Assembly: GCA_021234155.1 (NCBI GenBank)
Contig: JAJEKV010000093.1
Span: 434,001 to 498,000, forward strand
Source of the DNA: Isoetes taiwanensis
Taxonomy: Eukaryota; Streptophyta; Lycopodiopsida; Isoetales; Isoetaceae
DNA length: 64,000 bases
Direction: 5' to 3'
In this document: piece by piece, positions 1 through 10,634 of the stretch
Layout: the number at the start of each line of letters is the position of its first letter
Position numbering within the stretch: the stretch's first letter is position 1
Translations under genes and position numbers: made by a program
The notes under the pieces: generated by a model
What the model was told of the DNA's origin: nothing
The model's database searches: none
What the model saw: the letters and a program-made list of their open reading frames with translations, nothing else

Positions 1-317
1 TTCTATTCCTTCAAGTAGGTTTCCTAACATTTGAATAAGAAAGATCCTCTTTCTAATCCTTCATGTTGATTACTCCAATCAAACTTGAACAAGAAAGATG
101 CCCCCCTCTTTAAAGTTAATCAACCTGATCTTCCTAGAGAGAAGCCAATCTACCTGAATTATCTTATTTGGATTTCCCTTACAGTCAGTTCTATGAAAGA
201 TGTAAGCCAATCCAAATATATCTTAGAGTTAAAACTAGGTATTTTGCATTTAAAAAAAAAAAAAATCTTCTAAGACCTATGCAATTAAATTGAGAAAAAA
301 CCACTTCCCATTTTTTA

Positions 318-592
318 ATTTAGCGGACTAACTTTAGTTTGTTTTATAATTTATCTACCATTAGAGTTTAGCCGACTAAATTTGACATTATTTTTGTATA
401 ATTTGTGTGCCATTTAGAGTTTTGTATAATTTGTGTGCCATTGGAGTTTAGCGGACTAAGCTTCACTTTATGTGTGAAATAAGCCTTGCACAATTTTATA
501 TATAATTTGTGTGCCATTGGAGTTTAGAAGAATAAGCTTGGCATAGTTTTCTATAATTTGTGTGCCATTAGAGTTTAGCGGACTAAGCTTTG
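318..592. repeat. Degenerate short repeat cluster (GTGTGCCATT / AGCGGACTAAGCTT)
   Basis: About five or six imperfect copies of a 35-55 bp AT-rich unit are visible, each combining TAATTTGTGTGCCATT with AGAGTTTAGCGGACTAAGCTT-like sequence. Diverged copies resume at about 1617-1680, on the other side of the two foldback elements, so those elements appear to have inserted into this cluster. No coding potential is seen. Confidence 0.6.
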
Positions 593-597
593 TATTA

Positions 598-777
598 ATC
601 CCATCGATCCGAGACATCGGATCGCCATTCTAGAATGGGACGAGCATGCATGTTTTGCATGCATGCGGGCGGCGCATGCCCATTCTGGTTGGGAGTTCGC
701 TATTTTAGGCGCGATTCTGCATCAACATCTCATCGGCGCTTCCTCTTCTCTCTCAGCAGTACCTTATTCTCTTTGAA
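598..777. repeat. Direct repeat copy 1 (partner 958-1137)
   Basis: This 180-bp segment recurs at 958-1137 with only a few mismatches, offset by exactly 360 bp. It starts with a hairpin-forming CGATCCGA-GACA-TCGGATCG, then CATTCTAGAATGGGACGAGC and GCATGCATG-TTTT-GCATGCATGC. Confidence 0.8.
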
Positions 778-959
778 TTGTTTCCCAGGCAGGGAGGGGC
801 TTCTCCCTGCTTGGTTTGGCCAATTTGGCGTTTCTTTCTTGCTGTCCTTTTCCAGCCTTTAGCCTTCGTCCTGTGACCTTCGCCCTCGATCCTAGTTTGC
901 AAGGAAGTCCTTTGGTATTCGGGCGATTTGTTGGTTTCATGCGAGTCCCATTCTAGAAT
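627..959. mobile_element. Small foldback/TIR element A
   Basis: The ends are an inverted repeat of roughly 22 bp: ATTCTAGAATGGGACGAGC on the left, and on the right GCGAGTCCCATTCTAGAAT, with two mismatches in the arms. At 333 bp with no reading frame of note it fits a MITE-like or foldback element. No target-site duplication could be fixed because a related element abuts on the right. Confidence 0.5.
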
Positions 960-986
960 CCCATCGATCCGAGACATCGGATCGCC

Positions 987-1617
987 ATTCTAGAATGGGA
1001 CGAGCATGCATGTTTTGCATGCATGCGGGCGGCGCATGCCCATTCTGGTTGGGAGTTTGCTATTTTAGGCGCAATTCTGCATCAACATCTCATCGGCTCT
1101 TCCTCTTCTCTCTCAACAGTACCTTATTCTCTTTGAACCCACCCTTCCCCCCTTCTTTGTTTTTGTGTTTTTATCGCGTGGCACGCACGTAATCAGCCCC
1201 TCCACTCTGGGAGGTTTGTTTTATCTTGTTGTTTTGTTGGTGATGTGCAGGTACAGGTTAGCGAGCGGCATCTGTTTCGACTTTTCCATTCGTGGGTTTT
1301 GGGAGCGATTTTTATGCCTTGCGTTTGTCCAAGCCCCTTGCCGAAGGCTTACCACTAGGGTTTTTCCTCGAAAACCCGAAAGGGCGGGGTTTTTAATCTT
1401 TTTGATAAGCATTCGGCAGGTACACTAGCCCAATCTCTATTAGCATTGTATTTTGTTGGGGTCCAAATGATATAATTGGATATTCCCTTTATTTTTGTGG
1501 GTAGTTCGCATGTGTGCGGCTATCCACTATCCACCATTGTAGAAATCTGCTGAGATGAATGAGAAGCAAGTCTAAGTCGGGCGGTTTGTTGGTTTCATGC
1601 GAGTCCCATTCTAGAAT
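987..1617. mobile_element. Foldback/TIR element B, related to element A
   Basis: It has the same terminal ATTCTAGAATGGGAC inverted repeats as the element at 627-959 and shares its left 150 bp and right 35 bp, but has a different, longer middle (631 bp in total). The middle carries a stem (GTTTTTCCTCGAAAACCC and GGGCGGGGTTTTTAA) near 1366-1397. It is probably a sibling insertion or an unequal-crossover product of element A. Confidence 0.5.
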
Positions 1618-1931
1618 TTATGTGCCATATGAAAGACTAAGCTTTGCATTGTTCATAATTTATGTGCCATATGAAAGAAAGATCATTACTGGATTTTTTT
1701 TATTAGACTGTTTAGACGTGAACAAAAATTCCATAATACGGTTACTACAACATAAAATTCCATGATATTATAGCATGATATTATAGCAAAGTTATTACAA
1801 CATAAATCCATGTCCAAAATGACAATCTAAATATTGAATGACCTCTTATCCAGAATGTCCATTACATCAGCATCATCGGGAGTTATCTTCTTCATTTCTG
1901 GAAAAGATGCTAAAGCATTCAGAAGGTTTTC

Positions 1932-3340
1932 TTATGCACTTACAATCTGTAACTTTGGCAACAACTCACCCATCAGATAATCATCTGTCTCATAATCCGA
2001 TACCAAATATGGTTCTACAAACCAAGAATTATTCAAGTTGTAGTAGCACTTATAAGCAAAGTTATCAACTATAAATGTATTTTCTGAGTTATATTTACCG
2101 AAATGCTTATCATAAACCTTTTCTAAGGTCTTAATAAATATAGATGTCTTTCCATAGTTTTTTAGGGTAATAGAGGATCCAACACACTCCGTCCGTGACC
2201 AAATAAAAGCAAAGGATTTTATGACTGAATCCGGAAGAACTGTAGTTAGAGCTGATCTAATACTTTCCAAATCCTGATCTGACCAAATAGCCACATCAAA
2301 AACTTTTAAACGCGCCTGGATGAAGTCAAGAACTCGAGGACGAAGAAATATATGCCTCGTTTTCGTCTCCATCGGCGTCACATAATTGATAGGCACTCGT
2401 CCTTTCTGGTACGAATAGAGAAGAACTCCATTAAGGCTTAATATCAATAGTTTCCTATAACACATGGGTTAGTAATAATACATTCTTCTTGTGTCTCTGA
2501 GTTGCTTCCATCTGGCCTATCATATTCGTATACGTATCTTCTATAACCTCAATGGGAGTATCTTCTATAACCCTAATGGGAGTATCTTCTAGAACCCTAG
2601 GCTGATGAAGGCCGTCCCAGTCAGTTTCTAAGGAAACAATTCATCAGTAAAATTTCACGGACTTGAGTCCGACCCATCGACTTTTCTAAAGCACTATAAC
2701 ATGAAAAGGATGCCAATTATCAAGACATGATAAAAGTAAAAGAGATGAACAAGAGAACATGAAAGAAGAAGGAGAATGAGAAAATCATATCTTACAGTAT
2801 TTGCTGCCTAGCAAGTAATATTGCCGCTGCTTTTGCACTGCTATCAAGTGGCTTTGGTATGCCATTGATTAGTATCACTAACTTGGATAGCATCTTCAAT
2901 GGCTTCACTAACTTGAATAGCATCTTCAATGGCTTGCTTTTCTATAACATTTGTGTTTTGAGGATCTTCATCTTCAATTTTGCCCTTCTTTATAAAGTTT
3001 ACAACATCATATAAAAACTTATCACAAAATACTTTCTCGGACTTCCCAGCTACGATAGAGATAGCTTTATAACCAGAGCAAATAGCTGCTTGGGCCAATG
3101 TACCATGAAGGTACCACTCACATACCATAGTTTGTTTCTCACAAAAAGAGTTTATAAAATATTTTGCCACTTGAGCCCTCAATGGCACTACGTTCACTGA
3201 CCCTCCATTCATACCCACATCTGCATAAGAAGGGCTATTGGAAATATATTTTTTTTGTTCCCAATCAAGCTTCATTTTCTTGTTGATTGTGAAACACACT
3301 TCCATGGGATCTTTTCCAAGGTAACCATAGTTACCGAAAA
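1932..3340 (-). pseudogene. FCP1/HAD-like phosphatase-domain gene, 3' part (frameshifted)
   Basis: The last segment (2454 down to 1932) encodes about 175 residues resembling the FCP1-homology (small CTD phosphatase, HAD fold) domain. It has the order LILSLNGVLL, then FLRPRVLDFIQARLKVFDVAIWS, then a late FIVDN-AYKC motif. The usual DxD nucleophile motif reads S-L-N, so the catalytic aspartates are gone. An upstream exon (2627 to about 2456) starts after a good TTTCCTTAG acceptor and encodes a repeated VIEDTPI motif. It meets the FCP-like frame through a one-base frameshift near 2455. A further exon (about 3340-2800) carries an IEDAIQVS duplication and another frameshift near 2870, ending at a CT|GTAAGA donor near 2795. 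Either a decayed gene or a transposon-borne copy; a catalytic phosphatase is unlikely. Confidence 0.5.
2649..2668. repeat. Isolated CGGACT-TG-AGTCCG palindrome
   Basis: A single copy of the palindromic core that forms the array at 12.8-13.8 kb, here with TG in the centre. It lies in the presumed intron between two exons of the FCP1-like pseudogene. Another isolated copy lies near 16,301. Confidence 0.6.
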
Positions 3341-5180
3341 CGGCCGTTTTCGGTGTTTTTTTTGCCGTGTTCATTTTTTTTGCCCTCTGCCCTTTTCAAA
3401 TACAAAAACGCCCCTAAAAAAACGTGATGCTAAAAACGCTTATGTGGCGTTTTCTTCCACCGTTTTCTTATTAAAAAACGACCGTTTTTTGTAACATCTG
3501 TGTTTTGACCAAAAAATTTGTGGTCATCTAAGAATAGAATAGAATAGAACATGCAGGAACTAATAGGGCATCCCTGGAAAGATTGATTACAATATAATGC
3601 TACTCGGTTTGTGCTGCTCATAGCCCGAATCAATCTAAAAGCCTATTCTAACAGGTAAGTTTTTCCTTGCATTTTTGTTTTTCTTGCCTTTGAGAACAGA
3701 GCAAACCAGAATGGATTGAACCCATCGATTCAACCACGAACAAAACTTGAGCAGACTCGATTGCCCCATTCAGTATCTGCCATAGTCTACTGTATGCCCC
3801 ATTTTAAATGCATGGATGTTCTGGCTATATTCCAACCTATTTTGAATAGGAAAGTAGCAGCAACCAGAGATGCATTAGCCATTTTGTGATGCCCAAAGTA
3901 ATCTGGAAACGAAAAAAGGAGCAAGATGGGGATGAATATATAGGAAATTTGGCTTTGTAAAGCAGCAGCAGCAGATCTAGTTCTGCTCTAGCAAACATTT
4001 TAGGGCAGGAAAGATAACATGCGGCTAGCTCTGGCTCTAGAAGCCGCAATTTCTTCTAAAGAATCTTGGATTTAGAAGCTTCTTTTGTTAATGCAAATTT
4101 CTGCTCCTGCCTTGACTTTCACAGGCCTCTGTAGTTCAATAAATAGAAGGTAAGCCAAATGCTTTACATAATTTGTCATGTATAAATCTGCGTTGTGTTT
4201 TAGCCATGGCACATCGTATGCTGCTTGCAGAGGTGTTTCCCCTGACATATAAGAGCTAGGTTTCTATTTTTCCTTATTAGAAGTCTGAGAAATCACAGTG
4301 CTATGGCATTGTAACTCTCTGGTGCTGCTTATTTGGCATGGGGTTCAACTCCCCTTGGATGAATCTTATCTGCAACAGTGTTTTCTGGATTTGGATATCT
4401 GCACAGGCGCCCGGGGGATGCACTTATACATAAAGGGGGTATGGCATCTGCGTTCGGAGGGTGGCAAAAAACCCCCCTTGTATACACATTTTTAAAAGGC
4501 AATTTGACCCCTATGTGTATAGATATTGCCCCAGATTAGTGCCTAAAAACACCCCTAACCCCTAAGTATACGTACGCAAATGGTCCAAAAAACACCCCTC
4601 CGTTGAACTCTCATGGGTTATACGCTAATGAAAGGTGAATCCCCCGGGCATAGGCGAAGCTCACAAATCTTTAAGTTCTGTAAATTTAAAGGGCTAGAAA
4701 AATGATGGTGCTAAAATCACCAAGGTTCTAGCTTTCCATGCTGCAATGTGTTGCATCCATTCACATCAGACATCCTAGAAGCATATATTATAGTTGAGTT
4801 CACCTATAGAAGCTGATTCTCTTGATTATTAAAGCTAAAATTTTAGTAAAAGGCTGCCATTCTTTGATCACCAAGCTTTCACAAAACCAATAATCCTTGT
4901 TCTTTATAATTTCACCAAGATCTTATTCTTTCATAATTTCATTTAAAGCTCCAGCTGATCATTTGGATGGAGAATTTATAATTATGCCTTTCTGGACAAG
5001 CATGCTTCATATTCTACTGTTTTAAGTATGGCAAATTTATGTTATATGAGTGCATTTACATATATATGATTTATTTTTCAAATTTTCTAGAACTTTCCGT
5101 TTTTTTAGGCGTTTTTGTTTTCGTTTTCAATTCTAACTTGCCGTTTTCATTCCGTTTTCGTTTTCGGTAGGTAACACTGT
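3330..5180. mobile_element. Nested insertion splitting the FCP1-like gene
   Basis: The left end reads GTTACCGAAAACGGCCG and the right end ends in GTTTTCGTTTTCGGTAGGTAAC. These are imperfect inverted repeats rich in CGTTTTCG, flanked on both sides by GGTAAC. The minus-strand coding frames stop making sense at both ends and can be read across the gap (HSKQC at about 5190, YGYLGKDPMEVC at about 3335), which supports insertion into an exon. The 1.85-kb interior has no convincing gene and contains a smaller element at 4409-4650. The superfamily is not determined. Confidence 0.5.
4409..4650. mobile_element. MITE-like element with GCCCGGGGGAT termini
   Basis: The left end GCCCGGGGGATGCAC and the right end GTGAATCCCCCGGGC form a 15-bp inverted repeat with one mismatch. 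The interior of about 240 bp is non-coding and AT/C-rich. AGGC follows or precedes both ends as a possible short target duplication. Confidence 0.5.
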
Positions 5181-5915
5181 TTGGAATGCAGTCCACATAC
5201 TCCAGGTTTTGAAATCATAACTATAAGAAGATAAGAGATACCACTAGAAGCTATATCTGATTTTGATATCACTTGATGTTCGTATATTGCATTCACAATT
5301 TGCTTATCACCTTCAATCGAATGAGCTGATGATATAGCAACACAACATTGAGGACCCATTGGAGACAAGATGCATACAGTATACATGTTTAATAATGTCA
5401 TATCTGAACAACTTCGCCAAAAACGCTCAAAGTCATTGGCATCCCACATTTCCTTGCTCTTACTGGAGTGCAAATCGACAAAAAATAAACTAATTGGTGC
5501 TTTTGGAAGATCCTTACCACCTATACCTTTGCAACCTATAGATAATTCAAAATATTGTACATCTTCAGGATTGAACATTCGAGATTGCATTCCCAACTTC
5601 TTTCGGAGCGAATCCTTTACCGTATCTGGCAACTTAGCGGTCTTTGTATTCTTCTGCAAAAATGTTTTAAGATACCATGATGACATGGAGATATATGTCT
5701 TGAGATCCTCATCACTTATATTGTAAGACTTTGCATGCTCCTCATAATCACTATTCAAATCTTTTACTGTGTTTATATATTGAGCAATGCCTTCTTTCAT
5801 TGCTCTCTTCCTCATTTAAGTAGTTGCACAATCAGCCACATCAACTAGATCCTTTCTTTCCTTTGGCTTTTTTAATACCACCTCACCGCTTAATATCTTC
5901 TTTTTTATTTTGGGA
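5167..5915 (-). pseudogene. Upstream exon(s) of the FCP1-like gene, with in-frame stop
   Basis: This is a reading frame of about 215 residues from MRKRAMKEG to HSKQC. The same frame stays open upstream to about 5915 except for one TAA directly before that ATG; the upstream part is lysine-rich (PPKIKKKILSG, KKPKERKDLVDVADC). Either translation starts at the ATG or, more likely, a premature stop has arisen. No domain was recognised. Its 3' continuation lies beyond the 1.85-kb insertion, at 3340 and below. Confidence 0.4.
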
Positions 5916-5934
5916 GGGCTTTGATATGTGTGCC

Positions 5935-5972
5935 AGGGAACGCCGCATGTAACGCCGCATGCGGCGTTCCCT
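5935..5972. repeat. Perfect 15-bp hairpin
   Basis: AGGGAACGCCGCATG and CATGCGGCGTTCCCT pair perfectly around a short loop. It is a GC-rich island in AT-rich DNA, possibly the fused terminal repeats of a lost MITE. Confidence 0.6.
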
Positions 5973-5999
5973 TCATCTTGCGGCCCCTGCAGGATCGAG

Positions 6000-8900
6000 G
6001 TTCCCTGAAAATTAAGTGCAAGTTTGAAATGGCCCGCCAGCCTTCAATGAGAAAGTCTAGAACCAGGAAGAATTCAGATGGCTTGGTTCTATACGAAATT
6101 TATGCTCAGCTTTCTCCAACGTCTCATTGAGCGCCCATCTCATTTGTCTGATTTGGTGCCCATCTCATTTGGCACTCAGCTATGTCGGCTTGGAAACGTG
6201 AGTAGAGAACCGGCAGGATCTGTAGGTATACACAGCTTTGGAATGACTTTGATGGTGGCATCCTGCTAAAAAACTAAATAACATTTTTTTCTCGGGATTT
6301 TTTGTTCTGATCTTCCTTCTGGAGCCGAGCTTGGAATGTTTCTCATTACTTTCATTTGATCATTTGTGCTTGAGCTGGGTCGGATAGTGCTAGAAGACTA
6401 ACGATAACATTTTTTTCTAAATATTTCCAGGATTTAAAGCTTCCGATTTGTTCTTCTTTCTAAATATTTCCAGGATTCAAAGCTTCCGATTTGTTCTTCT
6501 CTTGCTTCTGCAAATACAAAATAATCAAATCACTATGCATGTTCTTCTGCGATTTTAATTGGTAAGATTGCATCAGTTCAGAAACGACTGTTTTGGTCAT
6601 GTTTCTTATTTGAAAAATATTTTGGCATAAGTTGGAGTTGCTGCAGCTTGGCATCCAGTCGTACATCTGATTGAAAGCTACCCAATACAATATCTGACAT
6701 CCAGTTTATACATCCAGTCACACAATATCTGACAGAAATTATGCTGACAGAAATTCTGGTAATATGTTTATGCCTCTTCTCTTTCTTAGTGTTGGAGTAA
6801 ATCTTTATCTTCTTTACAAGAAAATGTGCATGTAAAAAAGACTGTACCAGTTTGCATGTTGTAGATAATTCCATTCAGGAAGATTATTTTCAATGAGGTC
6901 TCAATTACACTCGAATATACATGTCAATAATATCATGTAGCATACCCAGTTACTCTGATAAGTTATGCGCATCAAAACCTAAAGGAAATACCCCTTTCAT
7001 AGCTACAACAGCAAGCCTCAAAGCATCAAGGAGGAGGAGATGCAATTGAAACATGGCTCTGGCAGAAGCGATTCGAAAAACATGAGGACGTCTGCATTCT
7101 TCATCATCGAACAGAATCCAAGAAGGAAATCCAGCTTCTATTTGTGGCCAAATCCACAAGCCTTTGCTTTGAGGGGATTCCGTCGTTGTATTGAGGGGAT
7201 GTATTTTGCTAATGTTTGTTATAAGGTTGAATGTCTTTAAATATTAATTGAATTAAAATTTTGTTTTGCTTCCTCAAATTGCATATTGCTTCTGATTTTG
7301 CAGGGTTGCAGCCTTATTACTTACACTCGACCAGGGATTGTTGCTGAAGAGGTATATCTTTATTGTGGTAATATCTTTATACCTCTTCTCTTTCTTATGT
7401 TGGAGTAAATCTTTATCTTCAGTTTGCCAGTTTATCTTAAGTTTGCATGTAAATCGGGTGTACCAGTTTGCCTGTTGTAGATAATTCCATTTGTAGCACA
7501 AGCAGGGAAGAGGGATTTAGATTCATAATATGGCGCTCCTTCCATCTTTATCTCATGTCTATATCCAGTTCTTTTGCAATGGAATTGAAGTTATTGCCAT
7601 GTAACTTAAATCTATGTGCACTTTTGAAGCTGAAACATGTGAATGGAAGGACGTGCACAATTAGATTTATATGTTCATGCTTTCTTATTGACTCAGATCT
7701 GCACCAGAACCTACACCTAGCTCACGTAAGTATGAATTAACTGCAGGCCTACGCATATTTTTAAAGAAGAATAAACCATGGTACCGATGTACCAGTGTAC
7801 TGATGTGAATGGATTCGTCACTCTACTTTCTCTATCAGAAAGTTATATTTGAATCATGAGGATGGAGAGTGGCTGCGAGCAGACCTCTAAATTTAGCTAG
7901 CGCCACACCCCCATTTACATGCTTCTATTATAATCTTTAGTGTCCTGAATTTTTCTAAATTTAAAACGCATATTGCTGCAGCATCTCCTGCAATGGATAC
8001 AACTGCATGAACCTGCACATTGTGAGCATCGATTTTGTGATATGGGCAAGCAAAAGCTAGTAAGCATTTTTTTCTCTTCGCTTATGATGCTAGCTATATA
8101 GAATGCCAAGGTTCATTCTTTGTTATTCTGTTTGTAGATCCTTGCAAAAGTTGTCTAACATAACAGATTCGAGATGTGGATTTGACATGGGTCTATGAGC
8201 TTGATCACTGATTCTTACTACCAACTGGAGCACTTTCTCTAGCGACGCTACTTTGACTGTTGAAATTTCTGCACTACAAGCACCGCTAGGTATTTACAGT
8301 TCAATAACCATCTTACTTTAAATTATCATTTCGTACTTTTGTTGTATAGGAGGATTAAAATCTTTGGAGCATTGGCTTTCTAACAAGCATTGTTGTTTCA
8401 TCTCTGCAGGAACACCATGCAAGCAACTATAGCATTTGAAGATATGTCAGCAAGCAAGTGTTTTAAGCAACGCCATGCCCCTTGAATTTCTATGCATAAA
8501 TGAAACATGTGTTTTGTTTTCAAATGAAATAGGTTTTTCTGTATGCCCATGTCCAGTACATTGAATCAACATACCTTTTTCCTAGATTCTTTGTCCTCAT
8601 AACCAAACATTAGGAGGGTAAGTTTGTTTGCTTCTTTATTTTCTATGCTTTCTGATACAAATGTTTGCAGGGTGTAGGAATCACTTGGCTTAGTTCCATA
8701 TTCGTATAGAGAAGTCATAGAGCCAGGTTTCATGCAAGAATAAGTTTTAGGAACATCATCGTGAACATAGTGGTGGTTATATTTCTCCATGTGTTGGGAA
8801 TTTAAAATTTCGATTTGCAGAGCCACAATTCTGGGTGGAGACATCTTCCAAGGTAATGAATGTTCCAACAACATTTCTTTTTGAGTGGCAACATCTTTTT

Positions 8901-9950
8901 GTTAATCCTCTATGCCCCTTACAGATCTTTCTATTTTTTTTTCAAGAGCTTAGCTCCTTTTATAATTAAGCTTGCAAAATGATTGATAAGCATTTTGGCA
9001 TGATTACATGCTAGATATTTATTTTGCTGCAGGTTTCTACCTTGGTACTGTCCAGCATTACAACTGGGAGGGCTAATCTGTAGCAATATTAAATACAACA
9101 TTGAGTCCAATGTAAGATGAGCTGATTCCTTTTTGTACTTTTTTGTCCTTCATTTTGTATCAAGGATTTTGAAAACTAGATACTAAGAAATTATAGCTAA
9201 TGATTTTGTATCAAGGATTTTGAAAACTAATGTGATGTACAGGAGTGCAAAACATTCATCTATTCTTAACAATTAACTACCAAAATATGCATCCATCAAA
9301 TGCATGTCTCAACAAAATATTACTTAAGGCACATCCTACATTATATTCACAATCACTTATCACTGACATAAATATCTTGATGATCCCAACAATATAAAAC
9401 TACAGTTACTTATAACTAGACCTTTGAACTACTTTTCTAGAACGGCTGGCCACCGTTGGGATTTTGATAAATAGGAAGGCAAATAATACTCATGATAGGA
9501 TAAAATATTAAAACGTACTTCCCTTGCTAACAAGTTCAAGGAAGTAAAACGAGACGTAATTGTGCTCCTAATCCATTTATCTATTTATTAATTAATGAAA
9601 TTGAAACTTCTACTATAACACATTTAGACATACACATTTAGCATACTACAGGCCTTTACATCATATTAAATAGTGTTGCATATGATCTCTGTTTCACAAT
9701 TCCCACTTAACAATTTGTATGGGATCACTATCCGGGGAAACAATAACAAGGTTTTGCAAGAAGCTTCAATTTGACATGTTAATCTTCACGCAAGGTATCC
9801 TCATTATATTTGATAATCAAATTTCAACTTTTTGATGCTCATCATGCAATTCCGACAATTGCGCAAATCACACAATTATAGCCCATTATATGTAGTTTAT
9901 CTAACATCATAACTATTAACCTCTCAGATTACATGTAACCATTGTCATAT
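6000..9950. other. Gene-poor stretch with decayed repeats
   Basis: No convincing gene is seen. Two copies of a 46-bp unit (TTTCTAAATATTTCCAGG and AAAGCTTCCGATTTG) lie in tandem at about 6413-6505. A segment of about 100 bp at 6775-6875 (GTTGGAGTAAATCTTTATC to GTAGATAATTCCATT) recurs in diverged form at 7384-7492. A 102-codon frame on minus (8566-8874) matches no family I recognise and is not claimed as a gene. Confidence 0.5.
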
Positions 9951-10020
9951 CATTGAGCACATATTTTCTAGGGGTCTTTCAAGTTCTTGCTTCATATGTT
10001 TTAGGAATAACACCCAAGGA

Positions 10021-10178
10021 TATTTGTCAGTTTACACCATCAAAGTCATCTCGCTATATGAAGTTCGTGTATGCATCTATAATGCCCACCAAATTTGGAT
10101 TATTTGTCGGTTTACACCATCAAAGTCAACTCGCTACATGAAGTTCGCGTGCATCTATAATGCCACCAAATTTGGTAT
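10021..10178. repeat. Two-copy tandem repeat of about 79 bp
   Basis: The unit begins TATTTGTCAGTTTACACCAT and ends CACCAAATTTGG. The two copies differ by several substitutions and a 4-5 base deletion. Confidence 0.75.
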
Positions 10179-10290
10179 CATTTGCCATGGACACATAACT
10201 TTATGGATATTGGAAGATCATATGGATACACATCCCCACATATACCTGACATCACATGATTTGTGTTATCCAACATGATGCTTGCATCAT

Positions 10291-10329
10291 GCTGCTGCAG
10301 CGGCGGCGGCGACGACGACGACGACGACG
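10291..10329. repeat. GCN/GAC trinucleotide microsatellite
   Basis: Short GCTGCTGCAGCGGCGGCGGC is followed by about seven GAC/ACG triplets. It is a simple repeat in non-coding DNA. Confidence 0.8.
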
Positions 10330-10634
10330 TGTTTCATGTATGTATACAACATTCAATTACCATCATGGTAATTAGTCATTATATCTACCACTTCCTACAA
10401 TTGCATGACACCTACATGGCACTTATGGTTTTGTGATGGAGGTAAGTGCCATATCCTCAATCAATGTTCTGACGTCCATATTGTGCATGCATGTGTGTTT
10501 TTTTACAAAGGTTCTAATGTTGGGCATTTATTGACCTTCTGAGTTTGTGCAAATCATATGAAGCCCTACACACCCTTCGTACCCCGGAACTTGAAAATCC
10601 GAAGCCAAGGGTGATAGGACGTTCCTAGAGTGTC

